From positions 1 through 64,000 of the forward strand of contig NZ_BBIW01000005.1 of NCBI RefSeq assembly GCF_000732325.1: DNA of 64,000 bases, given 5' to 3'. The translations under genes and the position numbers were made by a program. This document shows, in pieces, positions 25,286-34,719 of this stretch. The notes under the pieces are model-generated. The model was not told where the DNA came from. It saw only the letters and a list, made by a program, of their open reading frames with translations, and did not search any database. This DNA comes from Paenibacillus sp. TCA20 (GTDB taxonomy: Bacteria > Bacillota > Bacilli > Paenibacillales > Paenibacillaceae). The first letter of the stretch is position 1. Every line of letters starts with the position of its first letter.

Positions 25286-25321
25286 TTTAATATTATGTTA
25301 ACTAATCATCATCGTGATTAG
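25286..25321. promoter_or_regulatory. Third copy of the locus motif with adjacent inverted repeat
   Basis: TTTAATATTATGTTAAC (25286-25302) shares the 14-base core AATATTATGTTAAC with the sites at 20571 and 22125. It abuts the inverted repeat CTAATCA...TGATTAG (25302-25321). It lies between opuC and the oxidoreductase gene, roughly 100 bp before the latter. Confidence 0.45.
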
Positions 25322-25417
25322 GACTGGTCGACAAAATCTTTTATAATACATAGAAGATGCAATTAATATAGCTCAGCATCTTAAAATCGTCATGTAAGAC
25401 AGAAGGAGGAGTGTACA

Positions 25418-26422
25418 ATGCGCGTCAGTATACTGGATCAAACACCGCTGAAGGTGAAGGGCACTCCTGAATTGGCTTTTAACGAAACGGCCCAGCTGGC
25501 AAAGTTTGCTGATCAACTTGGATATACACGGTATTGGGTAGCTGAGCATCATAGCACCGATGCAATGGGCGGTTCTTCGCCAGAAGTGCTTCTCGGTTAT
25601 ATCGCTGCAATTACGTCAAATATGCGGATTGGTTCAGGCGGTGTTATGCTGCAAAATTACAGTCCGTACAAGGTTGCTGAGAATTTCAAAGTACTATCTG
25701 CGCTGGCGCCGAATCGAGTGGATTTAGGGGTAGGGAGATCCCCCGGTGGTTTGCCGAACTCGACCAAAGCGTTACAGGATTTACAGCTTCGAGATCCGGA
25801 TACCTATACAGAGCAGCTGCGTCAGCTGCAAGAATATCTTGGAAGAGTGCTCCCTACGTCCCATCCGTTAAGAGGATTAATGACCACGCCTCGCACTCAG
25901 TTCACTCCTGATCTGTGGCTTCTCGGAACGAGTCCCTCCAGTGCGCAGCTTGCCGCATCCATGGGTCTTCGGTACGCCTTTGCTTATTTCTCACCAGGGC
26001 AGGAGGAGCAGCTCTATTCCGCTTTCCGTGAATATAGACGGAGTTTCGTACCTCATGATGGTCTTCATGATCCTTACGGGCTGGCAGCGATTCGGGTTAT
26101 AGCGGCAGATACAGATGAAGAAGCGGAGGAGCTCGCGAAGACTTCCATACAGTTTACCTTTTATTTAAAAAAAGGGAGAGTACTGCGAATGGACAGTCCG
26201 GAAGCTTGGAATGAAGCTGAGCTGTCGCTGCGTGACAAGGAACTAGTGGACTCTATTAAACAGGCTCATATTATAGGCTCTAAGGAAACCATACTGCGAA
26301 GAATAACGGAGCTGAAGGAACAATATCTGTTCGATGAGCTGATGGCCTTGTCCTTTATCTACGATCTGGATAAGCGTAAGGAATCTTTTCGGATATTGCA
26401 AGAGGCAGTGAGTGATCTCTAG
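25418..26422 (+). CDS. LLM-class (luciferase-like) flavin oxidoreductase
   Basis: 334 residues with the bacterial luciferase-like TIM barrel: start VSILDQTPL, the strand RYWVAEHH, GSGGVMLQNYSPYKVAENF, and VDLGVGRSPGG. These are reduced-flavin (FMN) dependent monooxygenases or reductases of uncertain substrate; the single-subunit MsnO8/YtmO-like group is common in Bacilli. The ribosome binding site AGAAGGAGG is strong. It has its own promoter region carrying the third copy of the BusR-locus motif, so shared regulation with opuC is possible. Confidence 0.88.
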   Translation: MRVSILDQTPLKVKGTPELAFNETAQLAKFADQLGYTRYWVAEHHSTDAMGGSSPEVLLGYIAAITSNMRIGSGGVMLQNYSPYKVAENFKVLSALAPNRVDLGVGRSPGGLPNSTKALQDLQLRDPDTYTEQLRQLQEYLGRVLPTSHPLRGLMTTPRTQFTPDLWLLGTSPSSAQLAASMGLRYAFAYFSPGQEEQLYSAFREYRRSFVPHDGLHDPYGLAAIRVIAADTDEEAEELAKTSIQFTFYLKKGRVLRMDSPEAWNEAELSLRDKELVDSIKQAHIIGSKETILRRITELKEQYLFDELMALSFIYDLDKRKESFRILQEAVSDL

Positions 26423-26528
26423 ATCCTGCGCATATTTCAATATTGAATTCGGATGTGGTATTGTAGAGGAGGTAGCGAAACACTAGCATACAATATCAGA
26501 TCTCATAACAAAAAGGTGGAACCATTCG

Positions 26529-26918
26529 TTGAACAAGAAGAAAGACCAAAAATCACTACTCTACATGTTAAAGGGAGATACACCGGCTGAAGTGCCTGTC
26601 AAAGCAAAAGGCAAGCTGAATTGGACAGCGTCCTTCAAGCTGTTTAAAGTATATCGTCAGGTGAGAGCAAGTAAAATGCTGGCTCCAAGCCTCATTATTT
26701 TGTACTTTATCTTCGCACAGATCATGCTGCTCTTTTTCTCCATAATTATGTCTGTGTCACTCATTCCATTTTTCCTGCTGGGCATTCTTCTATGGGCGAT
26801 ATTGAATAAATATTTAGTCTGGGTGCTCAAGGAAACAACGATTCGTACATTAATAAAAGAAGGATATTCTCCCAAAGGTCAAGAAGATCAAGCTTATGTA
26901 GACGCCTTGTACCTGTAA
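26529..26918 (+). CDS. Small two-helix membrane protein
   Basis: 129 residues from TTG 26529 behind AAGGTGG. It has a basic N-terminal half (residues 1-50) and two adjoining hydrophobic segments (about 53-75 and 77-95) followed by a hydrophilic tail. No family is recognised. It stands alone between the oxidoreductase gene and a terminator at 26930. Confidence 0.6.
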   Translation: MNKKKDQKSLLYMLKGDTPAEVPVKAKGKLNWTASFKLFKVYRQVRASKMLAPSLIILYFIFAQIMLLFFSIIMSVSLIPFFLLGILLWAILNKYLVWVLKETTIRTLIKEGYSPKGQEDQAYVDALYL

Positions 26919-26929
26919 GTGGTGAATTT

Positions 26930-26960
26930 AAGCCAGCCTTAAACAAGGTTGGCTTTTTCT
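26930..26960 (+). terminator. Rho-independent terminator
   Basis: AAGCCAGCCTT (26930-26940) pairs with AAGGTTGGCTT (26945-26955) with one mismatch, then TTTC. Confidence 0.8.
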
Positions 26961-26985
26961 TATTTTCGAATTTTGCTTGGGCTGC

Positions 26986-27513
<528 letters not shown>

Positions 27514-27531
27514 TCACATCCCAATATATTT

Positions 27532-27983
27532 TTAATAAACTCTTTTTTTTCCTCTTTTTACATATTCCCAATCTTTTTCGATATTTGATCTTATTCTTCT
27601 GAGAGAGTGAAGCATGTTTTCTGTTTCTATGTCAGAGAACCCTTCTAAAGCAACACGTTCAGAATAATCGTTCTCTTCCTTAATAAAAGGATAAGTAGTC
27701 ATTCCTTTTTCTGTAGGAAAGAGTTTCTTTATTTTTTTATTATGCTTGTCCTCTTTTTTTTAATAAAGCCACTCATTTCGAGTTTTTTTACAGCACGAGC
27801 TGCTGTAGTTCGATCTACTTTAATCATTTCAGCCAACTTTTCTTGAATAATTCCGGGTTTTTCACAAATTCGCACTAGATACAGATATTGGCCTTTAGTC
27901 AGATCGTATTCTTTGAACTCGATGTTACTTATAGAATCTAATGCTCTTGCTATCATTCCAATTTCACGAAGAATCTCCGTCAT
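27532..27983 (-). pseudogene. MarR-family regulator, broken by one base in an A8 run
   Basis: The ATG at 27983 has an excellent ribosome binding site (AAGGAG). The literal frame encodes 84 residues covering the winged-helix core (KPGIIQEKLAEMIKVDRTT, then AARAVKKLEMSGFIKKK) and stops at 27729. With one more A in the eight-A run at 27754-27761 the frame continues as KEDKHNKKIKKLFPTEKGM and on to a stop at 27532, giving 150 residues, the normal MarR length and fold order. The wing and the C-terminal dimer helix are therefore lost as written. It sits upstream of paiA, with two matching palindromes at 28004 and 28048 as probable operators. Confidence 0.8.
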
Positions 27984-28003
27984 AACTCAACTCCTTAATC
28001 TTA

Positions 28004-28065
28004 TTGTTGCATATACAACAAAATATATATATAAACTTACCTCATAATTGTTGTAAATGCAATAA
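28004..28065. promoter_or_regulatory. Two MarR-type operators between marR and the GH18-like gene
   Basis: TTGTTGCATATACAACAA (28004-28021) and TTGTTGTAAATGCAATAA (28048-28065) share the frame TTGTTG-N6-CAAYAA. They are 44 bp apart, in the divergent region between the MarR-type gene and the gene at 28190, as expected for an autoregulated MarR system. Confidence 0.65.
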
Positions 28066-28189
28066 AATTGAAAGATAAATATTATCAGATTAAAGAAAAT
28101 TAACCTATTTCTTCTATTATTATAGTAAAATATGCAGCGTTGATAGATACACCTTTTACTATAATGATGAGAATGGGAGACGAGCAAGA

Positions 28190-29443
28190 ATGAAGAAATG
28201 GGGAAAAATACTGCTCAGCTGCGCCATTGTATTAGGTTCAGCAGCCGGTGGAGCAGCAGCTCCGTTTGCACAAGCGGCGAGCACCAATCAAGTGAAGATT
28301 ATGCTGGATAATTATCCTTTGCCTTTTCCAGTAGAACCGGTCGTCATTAGCGGAACAACGATGGTTCCTTTTAGAGCGATATCCGAAGCGCTTGGGATCA
28401 ATGTAGTATGGAACCAGAAGGCCAAGAAAATAACGGCTTCCAAGCTGTCAGATGGCATCAAAAAGACAGTTGAGCTCACCCTCGGCAGCAAGACAGCTAA
28501 GGTAAATGGTCAAAACGTCTCATTAACATTAGCCCCAAGGACGATCAGCAATACAACGATGATTCCGCTTAGCTTCTTCAGTCAGCAGTTTGGTGCAGGC
28601 GTAGGCTGGAACCAAGCGTCCAAGACTGTATCGATTACATCGCCTCGGGAAGAGATGTACACACTTGGCTATTATGCTCTGCGTTCCTTTGATGAGATTT
28701 CGTATCTCCATCAGTTTGACGCTGCCGCGTTTGGCTGGAGCCGAATTGATCGAGAAGGTCATTTTACGTTAACCGGGGATGAGTACAGATGGCCCGCTCC
28801 ATCAGGAGAGATTACAGGTGAATCCATTATTAAAGATGCCGCATCTGAAGGAACAACCCCCTATCTCATGGTATATTCCGTAGATGGTATGCTGGAGCTG
28901 ACGAAGAACCTCGAAGACACGGAACTGCGGAGTCAAACGATAGACAGCATAATGGAAGCAGCAACAGAAAAAGGCTTCAAAGGCATTGCACTGGACCTGG
29001 AAGGACTTGGGATGACCGGTGATAAATCCAAGGTAAAGAGCGATTATAATGCATTTGTCAAAGAGCTGTCTTCAAGGGCCAAGCAGCAAGACATGAAGCT
29101 GACCGTCATCGTGCATGCACTGAACAGCGTGTACCAAGGGTATGACTATAAGACACTTGCAAATCTTGCGGATGATCTTGTTCTTATGGCGTATGCCTAT
29201 GGAGATGAGAATAGCCCCGAGCCCGTGGCAAAGGTGGATGAAGCCATACAGCTGGCACTGAAGCAGGTCAACAAGGATAAGCTTATTCTAGGTATATCCC
29301 GCGGCAGCGAAACTGCAGCAAGCATCAATACGAAGATTGGTCTAGCGAAGCGTTATGATCTGAAAGGCGTTGCTCTATGGCGTCTTGGGATTATAGGTCC
29401 TGCTACCTGGGCTGAAATGAACAAGACTATTGTGCTTGATTAA
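28190..29443 (+). CDS. Secreted GH18-like protein with stalk (copper amine oxidase N-terminal-like) domain
   Basis: 417 residues with a signal peptide (cleavage near AQAAS, residue 30). Residues about 35-150 form the stalk domain typical of Paenibacillus surface proteins (MLDNYPLPF..., VPFRAISEALG, VNGQNVSLTLAPRTISN). Residues about 155-417 form a GH18-type barrel with the conserved IALDLEG strand: Asp269 and the catalytic-type Glu271. Family members include chitinase-like and spore cortex-associated muropeptide hydrolases (YaaH/YdhD). A cell-wall or exopolymer substrate is inferred. The next gene, a small lipoprotein, follows after 12 bp. Confidence 0.82.
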   Translation: MKKWGKILLSCAIVLGSAAGGAAAPFAQAASTNQVKIMLDNYPLPFPVEPVVISGTTMVPFRAISEALGINVVWNQKAKKITASKLSDGIKKTVELTLGSKTAKVNGQNVSLTLAPRTISNTTMIPLSFFSQQFGAGVGWNQASKTVSITSPREEMYTLGYYALRSFDEISYLHQFDAAAFGWSRIDREGHFTLTGDEYRWPAPSGEITGESIIKDAASEGTTPYLMVYSVDGMLELTKNLEDTELRSQTIDSIMEAATEKGFKGIALDLEGLGMTGDKSKVKSDYNAFVKELSSRAKQQDMKLTVIVHALNSVYQGYDYKTLANLADDLVLMAYAYGDENSPEPVAKVDEAIQLALKQVNKDKLILGISRGSETAASINTKIGLAKRYDLKGVALWRLGIIGPATWAEMNKTIVLD

Positions 29444-29455
29444 AGGAGGTTCATA

Positions 29456-29827
29456 TTGAGAAAAACCAAGCTAGTCGTTGTGCTTCTGTTGCTATGTGCT
29501 GCAGGCTGCAGCGGGACCAGCAAGGAGTCTGAGCTTTCTTATTTTCTATCCGATACAGAAGGGATGTACAAAATTCATCTGTTTCGCGATTCAAGCAGGG
29601 AGCTCGATAACAAGCTGCTTGAATATATGAACTCTAGTGAGGATTTGCTGGAGGTCATTCAAGGTGTACAATTGTATGACATGAACACGGAAGATAACCA
29701 GATTAGAGCGGAACGGGTGGATGTTGAAGAAATCCCGACGATGTTAATTACCGATGATACAGAAATTGTACTCCGTACGCAGAGCATTCAGGAACTGAAG
29801 AACTACTTTGAAGACCTAATTAACTGA
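29456..29827 (+). CDS. Small lipoprotein of unknown function
   Basis: 123 residues from TTG 29456 behind AAAGGAGG. The signal peptide ends in LLCAAGC (lipobox AAGC), so it is membrane-anchored outside the cell. The remaining roughly 105 residues are acidic with predicted alpha/beta content and no recognised family. It is translated immediately after the GH18-like gene, so a helper or localisation role for that protein is possible. Confidence 0.65.
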   Translation: MRKTKLVVVLLLLCAAGCSGTSKESELSYFLSDTEGMYKIHLFRDSSRELDNKLLEYMNSSEDLLEVIQGVQLYDMNTEDNQIRAERVDVEEIPTMLITDDTEIVLRTQSIQELKNYFEDLIN

Positions 29828-29881
29828 AGTAAATTACAATAAAACCTCATTTATGTTCTCGAAATCAAGGTGGATTCCTGC

Positions 29882-29931
29882 ATAAGCCGCTGCTTTCATT
29901 TATATTGAAAACAGCGGCTTATTTATATTTT
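29882..29931. terminator. Terminator
   Basis: ATAAGCCGCTG (29882-29892) pairs perfectly with CAGCGGCTTAT (29912-29922), with a second TTTCA/TGAAA pairing inside, followed by TTATATTTTT. Confidence 0.75.
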
Positions 29932-30004
29932 TGCTGGTACGAACCGGGGGAGCATAACTATAATAAGGTAGTGTGATAAAAACGAATAGGAAAGGGTGGA
30001 GAGA

Positions 30005-30883
30005 ATGGGCGTACCGACATTTCTTGAAACAGGTCATATGACAGAAGGTTTTCCTATCAGGGTTATTCATACGGGTGATCAATTTAACTATGCAGCACAT
30101 TGGCATGAAGAGGTGGAGATGGTATTTGTCGAAGGGGACTACGGGCGTATTGGCGTGAACAGCAGTATTTATGAGCTTCAAAAAGGCGATGTGCTGGTGA
30201 TCAAGCCTGGAGATGTGCATTGTTTTTTGCCGGGAACGCAGAATTTGACCATTATATTGTTTCGAATGGAGCTGTTTACGAGTAGCTTTATAGAAGACAC
30301 AGATTGGCTTGGCATGAAGCAGTTATTTAATAAAACATCCGTTATTCCTGCATCCACATGTAAAGAAAGAGCATTAGGAGAGTACCTCAGTGCGCTTTCA
30401 GCGGAAGAGAGCAACAGACAGGCAGGTTATAAATGGGCCATGATTGCAAGGCTGTATGACTTTATTGTACAGCTCCTGCGCACAATCGATCCTAGTGAGG
30501 ATTCCGAGGCGCTTAACTGGCAAATTACTACCTCGAAGAAGTTTGAGTTTATTGAGGGGGTATGTGAATATCTGGAGGAGCATTACGCTGAGAATATCAA
30601 GCTGGATCAAGTCGCTGACCATATTAAATTTAGTAAATTTTACGTCTGTAAGCTGTTCAAGGATATTAAGGGCATCACGCTGATGGAGTATTTGAATCAT
30701 TTTCGAATTATTAAGTCGGAATGGGCGCTGCTGTTCAGTGAGGATTCCATTCTTGATATTGCGGTAAGCCACGGATTTAACAATATTAACTCATTTAACC
30801 GCCTGTTCAAAAAATATAATAACTGCACCCCGTCCGATTTTCGAAAGAAGCATAAAACAAACAACGCAAAATATGAAGGATGA
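30005..30883 (+). CDS. AraC-family regulator with cupin sensor domain
   Basis: 292 residues from ATG 30005; a GTG at 29996 overlaps the ribosome binding site AAAGGGTGGA. The N-terminal cupin region (about 15-90) has the metal-site-like HWHEEVEM pattern used to bind sugars; the C-terminal AraC double helix-turn-helix occupies about 185-290 (ENIKLDQVADHIKFSKFYVCK..., ending NSFNRLFKKYNNCTPSDFRK). It is the likely activator of the importer operon at 30970-34111, whose promoter lies just downstream. Confidence 0.86.
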   Translation: MGVPTFLETGHMTEGFPIRVIHTGDQFNYAAHWHEEVEMVFVEGDYGRIGVNSSIYELQKGDVLVIKPGDVHCFLPGTQNLTIILFRMELFTSSFIEDTDWLGMKQLFNKTSVIPASTCKERALGEYLSALSAEESNRQAGYKWAMIARLYDFIVQLLRTIDPSEDSEALNWQITTSKKFEFIEGVCEYLEEHYAENIKLDQVADHIKFSKFYVCKLFKDIKGITLMEYLNHFRIIKSEWALLFSEDSILDIAVSHGFNNINSFNRLFKKYNNCTPSDFRKKHKTNNAKYEG

Positions 30884-30921
30884 TGAACAATATCGGTGAA
30901 GAAAGCCTACTTCAAAATCAA

Positions 30922-30950
30922 TATAATCGAATAAAATGTAAGCGTTTCCT
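30922..30950 (+). promoter_or_regulatory. -10 box and CcpA cre site of sugar importer 2
   Basis: TATAAT (30922-30927) is followed by ATGTAAGCGTTTCCT (30936-30950), a full match to the cre consensus. Its place over the transcription start implies repression by CcpA when preferred sugars are present. Confidence 0.7.
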
Positions 30951-30969
30951 TAATTGAAGGAGGGAGCTC

Positions 30970-32271
30970 ATGAATCTATTTTCTCGTCACCGGAAGCCGC
31001 AGGTTAAACGCCATCATCTAGCGCTGCTTGTACTGCTATGCTCAGCCGTATTGCTGTCAGGCTGTCAGCTCCAGGCCTTGGCCGAATCTAATGATAACGA
31101 GATCACGGTGTGGAGCTTCACGGATGAAGCCGGCTATGCGATTGAGAAGTTCGAGGAGAAGTACCCGGACATTAAGGTCAATTTTGTCAACATTCCGGGC
31201 AATTTCTATATCACCAAGCTGAAGTCGGCACTGCAGACCAGCTCCAAGGCACCAGATGTCTTTATGATTGAAAACGCTAACATACGAGAGCTGATTGATG
31301 TGCCTTACCTGCAAAATCTGTCAGAGGCACCTTACGATGCGGACACACTGCTTCCTGAGCAGTATCCTTTTGTCCAGGCCAATGAGAAAGACAGTGAAGG
31401 GAATGTTAGAGCGATTGGCTATCAGGCAACTCCGGGCGCTATCTATTACCGGCGGGATCTGGCGAAGGAATACTTGGGGACAGATGATCCCGAAGAGGTC
31501 AGCAAGCAAATTGACACCTGGGACAAAATCTTTGAGATTGGTGAACGAGTACAGCAGGAGAGTGGCAACCAAGTCCATGCTCTGGCGAACTGGAACGCGA
31601 TTTCGAACTCTTATGATGGAATACCTTGGGTGCAAGACGGCAAGTTTGTCATGGATGATACGTATTTAGAGATTCTGGATCTCGTTAGAGAAGCGAGAGA
31701 ACGTAAAGTGCTTGCGGAATATGAAGAAGGAAGTGCAGGCTCCGCTGCCTCCATGCAGAAGGGGACAGTTATGTTTTACCCAGCAGCCACCTGGGGGCTT
31801 CAATACACCTTTAAGGCCAATGCTCCGGACACTTCTGGCCTGTGGGGGCTCGCTAAAGGACCAACAGGATTCAGCTCGGGTGGAACCTATATTGCCATGT
31901 ACAGCAATAGTGACAAGAAGGATCTGGCCTGGAAGTTTATTGAGTTTTATAACTTTGACCACGAATTTCTGTCTCAGCTGGCACAGGAACAAGACTACTT
32001 TACGAGCAACATGATCGTGAATGATCAGCTGGCAGAGACAGTAACGTCGGATTATCTTGGCGGGCAGAAGCATTTTGAGTTCTTCTCAGAGGCAGCGAAA
32101 GACGTTCCTGTCTATAAAAGAACGAAATATGACACGGTGATCAACAGTGATATATTCAAAAACGTCCTTCAGCTGTATCTGAACAACGACATTCAAACGA
32201 AGGAGGAAGCCGTAGAGAGAATTAAACGCGACGTCAAATTGAGATTTCCAGAGCTCGAAGGATTGGAGTGA
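30970..32271 (+). CDS. Sugar-binding lipoprotein (CUT1 family)
   Basis: 433 residues with a signal peptide ending in the lipobox LLSGC; the ribosome binding site GAAGGAGGG is strong. The mature part begins NEITVWSFTDEAGYAIEKFE and has the family 1 solute-binding motif KAPDVFMIENANI, then MQKGTVMFYPAATWGL, as in maltodextrin-type receptors. Together with the permeases at 32327 and 33233 it forms an importer for an unidentified oligosaccharide. Its proximity to the galactanase at 36683 makes galacto-oligosaccharide one candidate. Confidence 0.9.
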   Translation: MNLFSRHRKPQVKRHHLALLVLLCSAVLLSGCQLQALAESNDNEITVWSFTDEAGYAIEKFEEKYPDIKVNFVNIPGNFYITKLKSALQTSSKAPDVFMIENANIRELIDVPYLQNLSEAPYDADTLLPEQYPFVQANEKDSEGNVRAIGYQATPGAIYYRRDLAKEYLGTDDPEEVSKQIDTWDKIFEIGERVQQESGNQVHALANWNAISNSYDGIPWVQDGKFVMDDTYLEILDLVREARERKVLAEYEEGSAGSAASMQKGTVMFYPAATWGLQYTFKANAPDTSGLWGLAKGPTGFSSGGTYIAMYSNSDKKDLAWKFIEFYNFDHEFLSQLAQEQDYFTSNMIVNDQLAETVTSDYLGGQKHFEFFSEAAKDVPVYKRTKYDTVINSDIFKNVLQLYLNNDIQTKEEAVERIKRDVKLRFPELEGLE

Positions 32272-32326
32272 AATGCTGAATACGAAAGAACGTGAATAGG
32301 AATCCGATCACGGGGGGTACCAATGA

Positions 32327-33217
32327 ATGTTTGCTAAGTCCATACGCAAAGACCACTATGGTTATTATTTTATTGCTCCGTTTTTCATCATTTTTCTCAT
32401 CTTTGGACTTTATCCGATTCTGTACAGCTTATACATCAGTTTTACCAACTGGGACGGAATTACGACGCCGGAGTTCGTAGGTCTTGGCAATTACGTGGCC
32501 GTCGTGCAGGATCCGCTCTTTTGGAAGACACTGTTTAATACCTTATTCATATGGGGAATATCGGTAGTTCCTCAGCTGACCGTTTCGCTGGTATTGGCTT
32601 TTATTCTAAATGACAAGCTTCTCAAAGGAAGAGATTTTTTTAGGGCCGTATACTTCTTTCCGAACATCGTCACTGCTGCTTCCTTAGGTTTGCTGGTGAG
32701 CTTGATCTTCGATTGGCAGTCTGGGGGACTCAATCACTTTCTTGTCCAGGTGGGTCTCATTGAGAATCCGATCAATTGGAAGAACGATCCTTGGTTCATG
32801 CGGCTGATCGTATCGGCGATCTTGTTCTTTCAATATTTTGGCTACTCCATGGTGATCTATCTTGCAGGGCTGCAGGGCATCGACCCTTCCTTGCAGGAAG
32901 CGGCCCAAATTGACGGCGCGGAGAAGAAGCATATCTTCCTTCACATCATCGTTCCTATGCTGCGCCCGATTATTTTGTTCCAGATTATTACGTCCATCAT
33001 CGGCGGCATTCAAATCTTTGATCAGCCCTTTACACTGACGAACGGAACGGGGGGACCTGACCGGGCAGCCATGACAAGCATTATGTATCTGTACAATGTT
33101 GCTTTCCAAAGCACGCGTTTTGGTTATGGAGCAGCCATTGCCTTCTGCTTGTTCGTGATCATTATTTTGTTGTCGGTTGCCTCGTTCGTGATGACCAAAC
33201 GCAAGAGCAGCTCATAA
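32327..33217 (+). CDS. Sugar ABC transporter permease (MalF type)
   Basis: 296 residues, six membrane helices, with EAA loop LQEAAQIDGAEKKHIFLHIIVPML in the expected position and the MalF-like GGPDRAAMTSIMYLYN turn. The start at 32327 lies 11 bases after CGGGGGG. It follows the binding protein gene by 55 bp. No ATPase gene is present in the cluster. Confidence 0.9.
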   Translation: MFAKSIRKDHYGYYFIAPFFIIFLIFGLYPILYSLYISFTNWDGITTPEFVGLGNYVAVVQDPLFWKTLFNTLFIWGISVVPQLTVSLVLAFILNDKLLKGRDFFRAVYFFPNIVTAASLGLLVSLIFDWQSGGLNHFLVQVGLIENPINWKNDPWFMRLIVSAILFFQYFGYSMVIYLAGLQGIDPSLQEAAQIDGAEKKHIFLHIIVPMLRPIILFQIITSIIGGIQIFDQPFTLTNGTGGPDRAAMTSIMYLYNVAFQSTRFGYGAAIAFCLFVIIILLSVASFVMTKRKSSS

Positions 33218-33232
33218 GAGGGGGGAATGAGG

Positions 33233-34111
33233 ATGCATACGGCCAAATCATTAGAGCAAAGCATGGCTTATGAGAGAAAAGCAAAGGTGAATCGGCTGAC
33301 ACCCGGCAAAGTATTGGTCTATCTTTTTCTAATTGCGCTAGCCATTATTTGTATTATCCCGTTCTATCTCATGCTGATCTATTCTACCCATAACAATGCT
33401 ACGATCGCGTCAACCTTCACCTTTCTTCCGGGTTCGTTCCTGCCCGACAATTATGCCAATATGGCTTCCAAGATCAACATTTGGCGGGGCTTCGGGAACA
33501 GCATCTTTATCGCAGGAGCTTCCACGATTCTCTCCCTGTATATCGGTGCCTTAACGGCTTTTGGATTTGCAAAATATAAATTTAAAGGCCGCACATGGCT
33601 GTTCCTGTTCCTGCTGGCGACGATGATGGTACCCGGACAGCTGGCGCTGATCGGGATGTATCGACTGTTCAGTACACTCGGCATGCTGGACAGCTATGCA
33701 GCCATCATATTGCCGGCGGCAGCCAATGCCTTCAACGTATTTTTCATCAAGCAATTCATCGAGAGCAGCATTCCGGATGAGATTATCGAGTCATCACGGG
33801 TTGATGGGAGCGGAGAGTTCAGAACCTTTAACCAGATTGTGCTGCCGATTCTTGGTCCTGCGGTAGCAGCGCTTGGCATATTTACGTTCATTGGCTCATG
33901 GAACAATTTCCTTACACCGCTTGTATTGTTCTTCTCACTGGATAAATATCCACTGCCGGTGCTCGTTGCACTGGTTCAGGGATATTACGGTATGGATTAT
34001 GGACTCCTGTACTTGGGTGTCGCCATCTCGATTGTCCCTATTATTATCGTGTTCGCCGTGTTCTCTAAACAGATTATCGGCAGCGTTGCACTCGGGGCGG
34101 TAAAAGGTTAG
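33233..34111 (+). CDS. Sugar ABC transporter permease (MalG type)
   Basis: 292 residues from ATG 33233; an ATG at 33227 is too close to GAGGGGGG. It has six membrane helices, the EAA-like segment IIESSRVDGSGEFRTFNQIVLPIL, and the C-terminal KQIIGSVALGAVKG of MalG-type permeases. It is separated from the MalF-type gene by 15 bp. The hairpin at 34137 closes the operon. Confidence 0.9.
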   Translation: MHTAKSLEQSMAYERKAKVNRLTPGKVLVYLFLIALAIICIIPFYLMLIYSTHNNATIASTFTFLPGSFLPDNYANMASKINIWRGFGNSIFIAGASTILSLYIGALTAFGFAKYKFKGRTWLFLFLLATMMVPGQLALIGMYRLFSTLGMLDSYAAIILPAAANAFNVFFIKQFIESSIPDEIIESSRVDGSGEFRTFNQIVLPILGPAVAALGIFTFIGSWNNFLTPLVLFFSLDKYPLPVLVALVQGYYGMDYGLLYLGVAISIVPIIIVFAVFSKQIIGSVALGAVKG

Positions 34112-34136
34112 AGAATGACAATTTGATATGTAGATG

Positions 34137-34187
34137 AAAGGCAAGGTTCACGTGAGTTCTACTGCGCTCGCATGAATTTTGCCTTTT
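34137..34187 (+). terminator. Terminator of sugar importer 2
   Basis: AAAGGCAAGGTTCA (34137-34150) pairs with TGAATTTTGCCTTT (34173-34186) with two mismatches, followed by TT. The loop is long (22 bases). Confidence 0.6.
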
Positions 34188-34271
34188 TGATCGTTTCCTA
34201 GATTCTGACTGCTAATTTCGGACTTTTTCTAATATAATGGAGTTATTATAGGAACGGAGGAGAACCATTAT

Positions 34272-34649
34272 ATGGGATTTTTAGATGGATTATTAGGAAA
34301 TGCTTCACAAGTGAACTTGGCTGAAGTTCAAAAAGAATTTGCTGCTCTGCTGGCACCTAATGAGCAAATTGAGCGAGCGTATAAGCTTGTAAGAGACTTG
34401 TTTATTTTTACTGACAAAAGATTAATCCTTGTTGATAAACAAGGGATTACGGGCAAGAAGGTGGAATACCATTCGATCCCTTATAAGAGCATATCGCATT
34501 ATTCCATTGAAACGGCAGGACACTTTGACATGGAAGCTGAACTTAAGATTTACATTTCCAGTTCTACCGTTCCGCTTCAAAAGACGTTTAATAAAAACAC
34601 GAATATTTACGAGGTGCAGAGCGTTCTTTCTCATTATATTTTGAAATAA
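34272..34649 (+). CDS. PH-like domain protein (bPH_1 / YvbH type)
   Basis: 125 residues. The protein shows the bacterial pleckstrin-homology pattern: RLILVDKQGITGKKVEYHSIPY, then a second beta strand set with AELKIYISSSTVPL, and a C-terminal helix. Members are small soluble proteins of unknown function in Firmicutes, some co-expressed with stress genes. GGAGG lies before the ATG. It stands alone between the importer terminator and the T-box promoter. Confidence 0.8.
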   Translation: MGFLDGLLGNASQVNLAEVQKEFAALLAPNEQIERAYKLVRDLFIFTDKRLILVDKQGITGKKVEYHSIPYKSISHYSIETAGHFDMEAELKIYISSSTVPLQKTFNKNTNIYEVQSVLSHYILK

Positions 34650-34719
34650 GACACAGCATGGTCCAGACAGATGGGGCAAATGATCAGAGATCTTACGTGA
34701 GCTTTTGCAAATTCTTTGC

